Below, piece by piece: positions 5,822 to 10,766 of a stretch of DNA of 50,460 nucleotides. The stretch is from a virus. A program made the translations under genes and the position numbers. The first letter of the stretch is position 1, and every line of letters starts with the position of its first letter. The stretch is taken from IMG/VR virus record IMGVR_UViG_3300037245_000098, positions 1 through 50,460 of that record; one strand, given 5' to 3'. Below the pieces are notes generated by a model. It saw only the letters and a list, made by a program, of their open reading frames with translations. It did no database searches and was not told the DNA's origin.

Positions 5822-6832
5822 ATGAATTTATTAAACTATTTACAAGACGAACAAACGCCACAAGTTGGGGTTGAATTTGAAAACCTTAACGACACAAGCG
5901 ATAGAGGTAGAGTAGTATCTTATGGGTTTAAAGCCCCGTCTGCGTTTCGAAACAAAGCGAGACAGGTCGACATCAATGGTCTTAAAAGCGAAGACAGAAA
6001 AAATGTCCATTTCGATGGGTATGAGCATTCTAGCAAATTCACCATAGGATTTGAGGTTGAGAAAAACCGTTTGCACAGGAGTAGTATACGAGAGTATCCA
6101 TTGTTCTGTGGATTTGAGAGTGACTCATCATGCGGATACGAAGCAGTAACGCATGTACTACCATTGATAGCTAAGTCTAAATGGCGAACCAAGGTGTTCA
6201 ACATGTTTGTTGAAGCTAAGCACATCATAGAAGACGAATACAGTCCTAGTGACTATAAATGTGGTGGACACATGCACATTGGTATCAAAGGGATGTCAGG
6301 TGACGAAATAATAAACCTACTACGTCCATATTCAGGTATAATATACTCAATCTTTAGAAAGAGATTAGCCAATCACTACTGTGCGTATAACCCACAAATG
6401 AGAGACGGAGTATACGACAAGTATTCTGTATGTAGAATCAATAACAATACACTAGAATATAGGTTACCTAGCAGAATATCTTCTGTTAAGCAGCTAATGA
6501 GAAGATACGAATTGATGTACGAAATACTAAACTTTGCTGTCAATGATGCAGGTACAAGTATAGCAGTACTTAACCGTAGATTACGTCCAATAGTCATGAG
6601 CATGTACGAACAAGATACAGAGAAGGTAGATGCAATATTTGAGCTGTCAGGTCACTTCACTAAGTTTTTAAAGACAGGTAAACTGAACAAATATACCTGC
6701 GGATGGCTAGAGAAATGGTGGAGTACTTCACCTGCATATGGAGTCAGGTCAAGTGTGTATACAAGAGGCTTTGATTCTTATGATTTGAGTAACCGAGAGT
6801 TTTTTGCTAGTCACTACGCAAACCTAATCTAA
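5822..6832 (+). CDS. Amidoligase-like protein (COOH-NH2 ligase), 336 aa
   Basis: The protein has the signature order of the glutamine-synthetase-fold amidoligase family (Amidoligase_2). There is a beta strand with paired acids, FTIGFEVEKN (E78, E80), then a Gly/acid segment (GFESDSSCGYEAVTHVLPL) and CGGHMHIGIKG (C147-G157, with metal or nucleotide-site type His150 and His152). RINNNTLEYRLPSR near residue 210 gives the late acid and Arg. Family members join a carboxyl group to an amine using ATP. In Iyer and colleagues' survey such genes sit with gamma-glutamylcyclotransferase, amidotransferase and peptidase genes, which also occur here (8796, 9581). The substrate is unknown: a peptide, cell-wall or small-molecule target is possible. 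Confidence 0.65.
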   Translation: MNLLNYLQDEQTPQVGVEFENLNDTSDRGRVVSYGFKAPSAFRNKARQVDINGLKSEDRKNVHFDGYEHSSKFTIGFEVEKNRLHRSSIREYPLFCGFESDSSCGYEAVTHVLPLIAKSKWRTKVFNMFVEAKHIIEDEYSPSDYKCGGHMHIGIKGMSGDEIINLLRPYSGIIYSIFRKRLANHYCAYNPQMRDGVYDKYSVCRINNNTLEYRLPSRISSVKQLMRRYELMYEILNFAVNDAGTSIAVLNRRLRPIVMSMYEQDTEKVDAIFELSGHFTKFLKTGKLNKYTCGWLEKWWSTSPAYGVRSSVYTRGFDSYDLSNREFFASHYANLI

Positions 6833-6841
6833 ACTATACAG

Positions 6842-6863
6842 AGGGTGTCCTATGGGACACCTT
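6842..6863. repeat. GGTGTCC...GGACACC hairpin before HHR2
   Basis: AGGGTGTCCTATGGGACACCTT forms a 7-9 bp stem with loop TATG. It begins 10 bases after the amidoligase stop codon and abuts stem III of the hammerhead ribozyme at 6862. Confidence 0.8.
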
Positions 6864-6916
6864 CCTGTCCACAGGTGAATGCCTGTGCTGATGAGTCCAA
6901 AAGGACGAAACAGGAA
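6862..6916 (+). ncRNA. Hammerhead ribozyme, type III (HHR2)
   Basis: Parts in order: stem III 5' strand TTCCTGT (6862-6868), C17 at 6869, stem I CACAGG/CCTGTG with loop TGAATG (6870-6887), core CTGATGA (6888-6894), stem II GTCC-AAAA-GGAC, core GAA (6907-6909), and stem III 3' strand ACAGGAA (6910-6916). All three stems pair perfectly and the cleavage triplet is GTC. The open stem is stem III. The expected cut is between 6869 and 6870, so most of the ribozyme stays on the downstream RNA in front of the two-TM gene. Confidence 0.9.
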
Positions 6917-6940
6917 CATTAATTTATAACATATAAAACC

Positions 6941-7156
6941 ATGAGAGTAACACTAATTAAAATCCAAAACATGCTAGTAAGCACAATGTCTTTATTCCTT
7001 TTGATATCTGTCTTGAGGGTAGTCAAACACATGATTATGAATACGTCAGGTGGGACGTCTTCTTACGTGTTTCTGTGTGTCCTAACAGCATTCGTTCTAT
7101 TCCTATTACACGGAGTCGTTATGTTTAACGTATGGCTATGGAGAGAGGGTAGATAA
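6941..7156 (+). CDS. Small two-TM membrane protein, 71 aa
   Basis: The 71-residue protein has two hydrophobic segments, about residues 12-26 (LVSTMSLFLLISVLR) and 43-66 (YVFLCVLTAFVLFLLHGVVM). A short basic N-terminus precedes them and the C-terminus ends WREGR. Two helices in a protein this small fit a holin-like or other inner-membrane phage protein, but no family is recognised. It is set apart from its neighbours by a ribozyme on each side (HHR2 and HHR3). The lipoprotein SLT gene lies 650 bases downstream, so a lysis or envelope role is possible. Confidence 0.65.
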   Translation: MRVTLIKIQNMLVSTMSLFLLISVLRVVKHMIMNTSGGTSSYVFLCVLTAFVLFLLHGVVMFNVWLWREGR

Positions 7157-7221
7157 GCATACTGATGAGACCTGAATGGTCGAAAGCTATGGTGTCCAGT
7201 AGGACACCTTAGCTCTATGTT
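7156..7221 (+). ncRNA. Hammerhead ribozyme, type I (HHR3), cut 1 nt before AUG
   Basis: Stem I is AGCATA (7156-7161) with TATGTT (7216-7221), including one G-U pair. The core CTGATGA is at 7162-7168. Stem II is GACC-TGAAT-GGTC, followed by core GAA (7182-7184). Stem III is AGCTA/TAGCT, extended across a T-T mismatch by a GGTGTCC-AGTA-GGACACC hairpin, a member of the dispersed palindrome family. C17 is 7215. The expected cut between 7215 and 7216 leaves RNA starting U-AUG, so the next gene's start codon (7217-7219) is one base from the new 5' end. Before cutting, that AUG is paired in stem I. Confidence 0.9.
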
Positions 7222-7471
7222 AAAAAGAGAAAACGAAATACTAAAAAGACTCGTCAAGGATGGGTTCTTTTGGATGAATTTTTCAAGCACAGATTGCGAT
7301 GGATGCAGTACTGAATCCGCTCGCAAATACACGTCATTGGAAGAGTTTTATGATTATGAAAAAGAATGTGCTGAAACGGCAGATGGTCCATTCAGTTTTG
7401 AATTAGCACCTGAACGTGAAGATGGTACGTATGACATAAATGAGTATTGGAATGGAGGTCAATGGGAATGA
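7217..7471 (+). CDS. Hypothetical acidic protein, 84 aa
   Basis: The protein starts MLKRENEILKRLVKDGFFWM and continues with an acidic region (SLEEFYDYEKECAETADG) rich in Glu, Asp and aromatic residues. Cys residues occur in STDCDGCSTES. No family is recognised. The ATG lies one base beyond the predicted HHR3 cut. The next in-frame Met is residue 20, so a later start would remove the helical N-terminus and is less likely. The stop overlaps the next ATG as ATGA. Confidence 0.7.
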   Translation: MLKRENEILKRLVKDGFFWMNFSSTDCDGCSTESARKYTSLEEFYDYEKECAETADGPFSFELAPEREDGTYDINEYWNGGQWE

Positions 7472-7659
7472 GATTAAATTACACAAAAATTGAAGACGTA
7501 GAGGTGGATGGGATAGACACGAATGACTATCCTGACTTCTGCGATGCGTACATAGCAGCAGCTACGTACAAAGGTAGAGAGATGACAGATGAGGAGTTAG
7601 ATACGTTGAACGAGGATGACTCTTACGTTTACGATAAAGTAACAGATAATATATATTAA
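7468..7659 (+). CDS. Conserved small phage protein, 63 aa
   Basis: The frame opens earlier (7447), but the ATG at 7468 overlaps the previous stop as ATGA and is the natural start. It gives 63 residues starting MRLNYTKIEDVEVDGIDTND. The pattern GIDT.DYPDFCDAYI..A.YKGRE.TDEELD.LN.D...VY..V recurs in small proteins of many phages; I recognise it but know of no assigned function. The protein is strongly acidic. Confidence 0.8.
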   Translation: MRLNYTKIEDVEVDGIDTNDYPDFCDAYIAAATYKGREMTDEELDTLNEDDSYVYDKVTDNIY

Positions 7660-7662
7660 GAT

Positions 7663-7830
7663 ATGAGAGAGCAACAACAAAACTACAGGGTAAGCTATGC
7701 AGGCAAGTACATCAAGCAGGTGTACGCACATAGCAAATGGCATGCTATAGACAAGGTCTATAGTGAGAACATAGATAAGTACGAGAGGTCAAAACTAAAA
7801 GCAGCAATAAGCGTATGGTGGTCAAGATAA
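7663..7830 (+). CDS. Small hypothetical protein, 55 aa
   Basis: ATG at 7663, TAA at 7828-7830. The 55 residues start MREQQQNYRVSYAGKYIKQV and continue YAHSKWHAIDKVYSENIDKY. The amphipathic Tyr/Lys-rich pattern 'YRVSYAGKYIKQVYAHSKWHAIDKVY' resembles small accessory phage proteins. It begins three bases after the previous stop and overlaps the lipoprotein gene by 16 bases, which fits the compact operon. The function is unknown. Confidence 0.6.
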   Translation: MREQQQNYRVSYAGKYIKQVYAHSKWHAIDKVYSENIDKYERSKLKAAISVWWSR

Positions 7831-8300
7831 GTACAGTCATCTTTATTAGCATGCTTATTGGTTCTTGTTCCAATAATGCAGACGTACATACGGGTGAAGT
7901 AAAAGAACAAACGAAGTCCATTGAGGTGTCCTGCAAGACACCTACTTGGAACGATTTGATACGAGCTGTAATTCACGTTGAGAGCAGAGGCAATGACTCT
8001 GCGGTAGGTGATAATGGCAAGGCTGTAGGATGCCTACAGATACACCCTATAATGGTACGAGAGGTCAATCGAATACTTGCTAAGCATGACATACCTACTA
8101 CCTACACGTTGAATGACAGATACAGTCGTGCAAAGTCCATTGAGATGTTTAACATCGTGTCAGAGGAGTACTACTGCTGCGAAGACTACACCTTCATGGA
8201 GTATGCAGAGATAGTAGCTAGAAGATGGAACGGTGGTCCAAACGGAGATAAAAAAGTATCAACAATTAAATATTTTAACAAAGTAAAAAAACAATTATGA
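7815..8300 (+). CDS. SLT-like lysozyme/transglycosylase lipoprotein, 161 aa
   Basis: Residues 1-18 form a lipoprotein signal: VVK, then the hydrophobic ISTVIFISMLIG and a lipobox ending in Cys18 (LIGSC). After a linker, the segment IRAVIHVESRGNDSAVGDNG places a catalytic-type Glu (about E56) in the ESRGN context. GKAVGCLQIHPIM and the later ARRWNGGPNG and YFNKVKK follow, which is the order seen in SLT/goose-type lysozyme domains. It should cleave peptidoglycan from the periplasmic face of the outer or inner membrane. This suggests lysis or local wall remodelling. The linker contains a palindrome copy at 7924-7943. It is in the early operon, not with late genes. Confidence 0.75.
   Translation: MVVKISTVIFISMLIGSCSNNADVHTGEVKEQTKSIEVSCKTPTWNDLIRAVIHVESRGNDSAVGDNGKAVGCLQIHPIMVREVNRILAKHDIPTTYTLNDRYSRAKSIEMFNIVSEEYYCCEDYTFMEYAEIVARRWNGGPNGDKKVSTIKYFNKVKKQL
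7924..7943. repeat. GGTGTC...GACACC palindrome inside the SLT gene
   Basis: AGGTGTCCTGCAAGACACCT encodes part of the linker (VSCKTP) between lipobox and catalytic domain. The same 16-base core recurs in noncoding copies (for example 9302-9319), so the palindrome has been tolerated or inserted in a coding linker. Confidence 0.7.
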
Positions 8301-8530
8301 ATAGAGAAGAACTTAAAGAAAAAATCCTAGACATACTAGAGAATCACTACCACGGTAGGAACTTCATAGAAGACAGAGCATCAGAAGACATATTAGATTT
8401 GTTCCAAGATATATACACCCTATCGGGTGAGAAAAATCAAGAAAACACATCTAAGCCTTGCGAGTGCAACCACTTTTCGGATTGTCTTGACATTGGTGGA
8501 TGTATAAAGAAGCTAACATTAAACAAGTAA
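8297..8530 (+). CDS. Hypothetical Cys-containing protein, 77 aa
   Basis: The ATG overlaps the previous stop as ATGA. The 77 residues begin MNREELKEKILDILENHYHG, mainly acidic helices. They end with a Cys cluster, CECNHFSDCLDIGGCIKK (four Cys plus His), that could bind zinc. No family is recognised. It lies in the same compact operon as the SLT lipoprotein. Confidence 0.65.
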   Translation: MNREELKEKILDILENHYHGRNFIEDRASEDILDLFQDIYTLSGEKNQENTSKPCECNHFSDCLDIGGCIKKLTLNK

Positions 8531-8561
8531 AACAACATTAAAGTAGTAAAAAACCAACACG

Positions 8562-8639
8562 ATGAGATTAATAAAAAAGTATATACGAAACAGAATTTTC
8601 AGAAAGTACATTAAACTAGGATTAATAGAAAAATTATGA
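8562..8639 (+). CDS. Candidate 25-aa cationic peptide
   Basis: A short frame with ATG 8562 and TGA 8637-8639 gives MRLIKKYIRNRIFRKYIKLG followed by LIEKL. It is strongly basic with alternating Ile, Leu and Phe, and would form an amphipathic helix. It lies between the Cys-protein and the promoter at 8699. The length makes chance possible. Translation is not shown. Confidence 0.3.
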   Translation: MRLIKKYIRNRIFRKYIKLGLIEKL

Positions 8640-8653
8640 CAACTTCTTTTCTA

Positions 8654-8675
8654 AAGGTGTCGAATTCGACACCTT
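8654..8675. repeat. Perfect 22-bp palindrome of the GGTGTC family
   Basis: AAGGTGTCGAATTCGACACCTT is perfectly self-complementary. As RNA it gives a 9-bp stem with an AATT loop. It closes the upstream operon just before a new promoter (8699), so it may mark an RNA 3' end, though no T-run follows. Confidence 0.8.
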
Positions 8676-8698
8676 ATTAAAAGAGCTGAAAAAATAAA

Positions 8699-8730
8699 TT
8701 TGGAAATGTCTAAAGTTTGTTTTATCTTTG
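8699..8730 (+). promoter_or_regulatory. Strong Bacteroidota-type promoter
   Basis: TTTG at 8699-8702, a 20-base spacer, and TATCTTTG at 8723-8730 match the TTTG-N20-TAnnTTTG consensus without a mismatch. The start site would be near 8737. The first transcribed structure would be the bulged hairpin at 8752-8779, ahead of the 157-aa gene. Confidence 0.75.
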
Positions 8731-8751
8731 TCTAAAATTATAGTAAAATCA

Positions 8752-8779
8752 GGGGTCGGCGTCCAACAGGATACTCCCC
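8752..8779 (+). promoter_or_regulatory. Bulged 5' hairpin, copy A
   Basis: GGGG (8752-8755) pairs with CCCC (8776-8779). An unpaired TC follows the 5' strand. The inner stem GCGTCC/GGATAC (one C-A mismatch, one G-T pair) is capped by AACA. It ends 16 bases before the ATG of the 157-aa gene. Copies B and C (9274-9325, 9516-9563) have the same plan with different paired bases. Confidence 0.55.
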
Positions 8780-8795
8780 ACAAAATTAAATTAAA

Positions 8796-9269
8796 ATGAA
8801 AAAAGCAGAAATTATTAGTATTGGCGAACTAAGAAAGGTTAGCCTAAACAAATTCAAGGAGTCAAATCCAAGAAGAGAACTATTCCCTAAAGGAACAAAG
8901 AAACAACTCATTGTAGGTGACTGCGTAGTAAGAGCTATCGTTCACGTTACAGGTAAAGGCTACAGAGAGACGTTTAGAGATTTAATGGAGTATGCAATGC
9001 ATCATCCAACGTGTCAGCCATTTAACTTTGATGATGTGCTTAGTGATTATCTCGAAGAGGTGTTAGGAGCAGTTAAACACAAACCAAAAAGAAAAGCAAA
9101 TGGCAAGACTTATGAGGTAAGACGTTTCCCTGCATCCAAAGACAAAAGCTACATTATAAAAACGACAACTCACATTACTAGTATAGTAGGTGGTGTGCAT
9201 CTAGATAGTTGGAATTGCGGAGCTTGGAGAGCAAACACTTATTGGACGATTGACAAAGACTCACTCTAA
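8796..9269 (+). CDS. Papain-like cysteine peptidase candidate, 157 aa
   Basis: The protein has VGDCVVRAIVHVTGKGYRET with Cys43 at the start of a helix. It later has THITSIVGGVHLDSWNCG with His126 on a strand and Asp137 shortly after. The order DC.vRAi..atG..Y......HI....G...D.W matches the papain/C39-like fold seen in small phage proteins: Cys, then His, then Asp. The activity is inferred, and the fold could also serve as an amidase or transglutaminase. It follows its own strong promoter and a structured leader, and lies between the amidoligase (5822) and the amidotransferase-cyclotransferase (9581) genes. Confidence 0.55.
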   Translation: MKKAEIISIGELRKVSLNKFKESNPRRELFPKGTKKQLIVGDCVVRAIVHVTGKGYRETFRDLMEYAMHHPTCQPFNFDDVLSDYLEEVLGAVKHKPKRKANGKTYEVRRFPASKDKSYIIKTTTHITSIVGGVHLDSWNCGAWRANTYWTIDKDSL

Positions 9270-9273
9270 AGAG

Positions 9274-9325
9274 AATTAAATTAAACATTAACCGAGGTCA
9301 GGGTGTCCTGCAAGACACCCTCCTC
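9274..9325 (+). promoter_or_regulatory. Bulged 5' hairpin, copy B, with 26-bp direct repeat
   Basis: The 26 bases at 9274-9299 are identical to 9516-9541 (copy C). They run into a hairpin: GAGG (9294-9297) with CCTC (9322-9325), bulge TCA against T, inner stem GGGTGTC/GACACCC, loop CTGCAA. The inner stem is also a member of the dispersed palindrome family. The hairpin ends 19 bases before the ATG at 9345. Confidence 0.65.
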
Positions 9326-9344
9326 ATTAAAAAAAAAAAATCAA

Positions 9345-9515
9345 ATGGAAAGCAGAACACAAGAAAGAGTATCTCACGTAATGACACTACTTACTGTATG
9401 GGATTGCCTAGATGGGCTGACAAACAATGAAAGAGTAAAACTCAGAAAAGATTTGGAATGGATAGCAGAAGGGTCAGTACAGGATTTTAAAACAGAGATT
9501 CTAAGAATCAAGTAA
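9345..9515 (+). CDS. Small hypothetical protein, 56 aa
   Basis: A GTG at 9303 would extend the frame through the hairpin, so the ATG at 9345 in A-rich context is preferred. The 56 residues start MESRTQERVSHVMTLLTVWD and form two likely helices (VMTLLTVWDCLDGL and RVKLRKDLEWIAEG). No family is recognised. It lies between two identical leader elements, each placed before a start codon, so it appears to be independently controlled in the same way as its neighbours. Confidence 0.65.
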   Translation: MESRTQERVSHVMTLLTVWDCLDGLTNNERVKLRKDLEWIAEGSVQDFKTEILRIK

Positions 9516-9563
9516 AATTAAATTAAACATTAACCGAGGTCGGTACCTGAAGGGGTACCCCTC
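9516..9563 (+). promoter_or_regulatory. Bulged 5' hairpin, copy C, with 26-bp direct repeat
   Basis: After the repeated 26 bases, GAGG (9536-9539) pairs with CCTC (9560-9563), with TC bulged. The inner stem GGTACC/GGTACC is capped by TGAAGG. The inner stem sequence differs entirely from copies A and B while pairing is kept. It ends 17 bases before the ATG at 9581. Confidence 0.65.
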
Positions 9564-9580
9564 ACAAACATTAAACATTT

Positions 9581-10633
9581 ATGTGCGTAATTATTATTAA
9601 ACAGAAAGGCAGAGATGTGCCAAGAGAGGTTCTCAAAACATCAGCAAGAATCAATCCGCATGGATTAGGAATCGTATGGCTAGACACATTCAAAGTAAGC
9701 TACCACACGTCAAAGGAGTATTCGCTACTAGACACAGCGAGACCATACATCGCTCACTTTAGGTATGCAACAGTCGGTAAGGTCTGTAAAGAAAACACTC
9801 ATCCATTCGTATGTGGCAACAACAAAGACGAGCTATTCATGATGAACGGGACGGTGGATGGATACGGTAACGATATGATGACAGACACAGAAGACCTAGC
9901 TATTCAACTAGGTAATACACCAAGACACACGTGGAAAAAGTCACTGTCAAAATTTGAGGCAAGGTTCCTGTCAGTTAACACGAGGAACAGAACATTCCAA
10001 ATCTTTAACAAGCACCTGTATACCTATCGAGATGGAGTATGGTACTCCAAGACAAACGTCCTGCAGGACAATGTGGTTGCGGTTTATGGTACACTCAAGA
10101 AAGGGTTCCACAATAACCATTCATACCTACGTAACTCAAAGTTTTTAGGTAAGGGATACACTAAAGACAAGTATCCTTTGGTTGTGTCGGGGTTACCATA
10201 TCTGATAGACAAGAAAGACAAAGGGACGAACGTCAGGGTTGACGTGTTCAAGGTAGACGACAAAACCTTCAAAGACCTAGACATGCTAGAGGGTCATCCA
10301 AGGTGGTACAGGAGAAGACAGATACCTATCAACGTCAACAACAAAGTAATCAATGCGTGGATTTATTTCAATCCTACCGAGGAGCATATATGGGACGGAC
10401 ACAATCATGTGAAGTCCTACGAACGTACTTACAGCTTAACTCCTAAGGATACGTATGAGTTAGTGCAAGAGCCAACGTGTACACAGGTCAGTGTATACGA
10501 TGAGTTTCCTAAAGACGAATCACCCATATGTTTAGATTGTTTTCACGACCTAAAGTTTGATGGGTTTAGTAATTATCATTGTGACGGATGTGACGGATGG
10601 TTTACTGAAGAGGATGTGTTACCCTATTCATAA
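9581..10633 (+). CDS. Class II amidotransferase-GGCT fusion, 350 aa
   Basis: Residues 1 to about 165 look like a class II glutamine amidotransferase (Ntn) domain. It has MCVIIIK with Cys2 as nucleophile after Met removal, AHFRYATVG (H59, R61), NTHPF, and the MMNGTVDGYGN oxyanion-type motif. Residues about 166-285 match gamma-glutamylcyclotransferase (AIG2-like): VAVYGTLKKG with Y169-L172, then VDVFKVDDKTFKDLDMLEG with the catalytic-type Glu. The C-terminal tail holds two CxxC pairs (CLDCF, CDGCDGW), a zinc-ribbon. Such a protein could supply ammonia or cleave gamma-glutamyl amide products. Partner genes are the amidoligase at 5822 and the peptidase candidate at 8796. The combination in one chain is unusual. 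Confidence 0.75.
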   Translation: MCVIIIKQKGRDVPREVLKTSARINPHGLGIVWLDTFKVSYHTSKEYSLLDTARPYIAHFRYATVGKVCKENTHPFVCGNNKDELFMMNGTVDGYGNDMMTDTEDLAIQLGNTPRHTWKKSLSKFEARFLSVNTRNRTFQIFNKHLYTYRDGVWYSKTNVLQDNVVAVYGTLKKGFHNNHSYLRNSKFLGKGYTKDKYPLVVSGLPYLIDKKDKGTNVRVDVFKVDDKTFKDLDMLEGHPRWYRRRQIPINVNNKVINAWIYFNPTEEHIWDGHNHVKSYERTYSLTPKDTYELVQEPTCTQVSVYDEFPKDESPICLDCFHDLKFDGFSNYHCDGCDGWFTEEDVLPYS

Positions 10634-10640
10634 ACCAAAC

Positions 10641-10666
10641 GAAGGGTGTTTTACAGGACACCCTTC
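10641..10666. repeat. GGGTGT...ACACCC hairpin after the GATase gene
   Basis: GAAGGGTGT pairs perfectly with ACACCCTTC around the loop TTTACAGG. It begins eight bases past the stop codon and is followed at once by the hammerhead ribozyme at 10668, so the cut would leave this hairpin at the 3' end of the upstream mRNA. Confidence 0.8.
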
Positions 10667-10667
10667 A

Positions 10668-10716
10668 CTGTCTACGGATGTGTATCCGTACTGATGAAGT
10701 CGAAAGACAGAAACAG
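10668..10716 (+). ncRNA. Hammerhead ribozyme, type III, variant (HHR4)
   Basis: Stem III is CTGT (10668-10671) with ACAG (10713-10716). C17 is 10672. Stem I is TACGGAT/ATCCGTA with loop GTGT (10673-10690). The core CTGATGA is at 10691-10697. Stem II is GTC-GAAA-GAC preceded by an A-A pair (10698 and 10709) in the place where a G-C pair is usual. The core GAA is at 10710-10712. The cleavage triplet is GTC. The A-A pair and the short stem III make it less certain than the other three and possibly slower. Confidence 0.75.
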
Positions 10717-10717
10717 A

Positions 10718-10749
10718 TTTGTAATTACCAATATTTTAAACTATATTTG
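10718..10749 (+). promoter_or_regulatory. Bacteroidota-type promoter just after HHR4
   Basis: TTTG (10718-10721), 20 bases, TATATTTG (10742-10749): a perfect consensus match. The start site would be near 10756, about 11 bases before the ATG at 10767. It begins two bases after the ribozyme, so HHR4 processes RNA from upstream and not RNA from this promoter. Confidence 0.75.
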
Positions 10750-10766
10750 AACAAACATTAAACATT

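Noticed and set aside
8636-8680. 14-codon frame ending past the 22-bp palindrome
   Set aside because: Too short, and most of it is the palindrome itself.
9303-9344. GTG start extending the 56-aa protein
   Set aside because: The added residues are the translated hairpin; the ATG at 9345 has the 16-19 base spacing shared by the other two leader copies.
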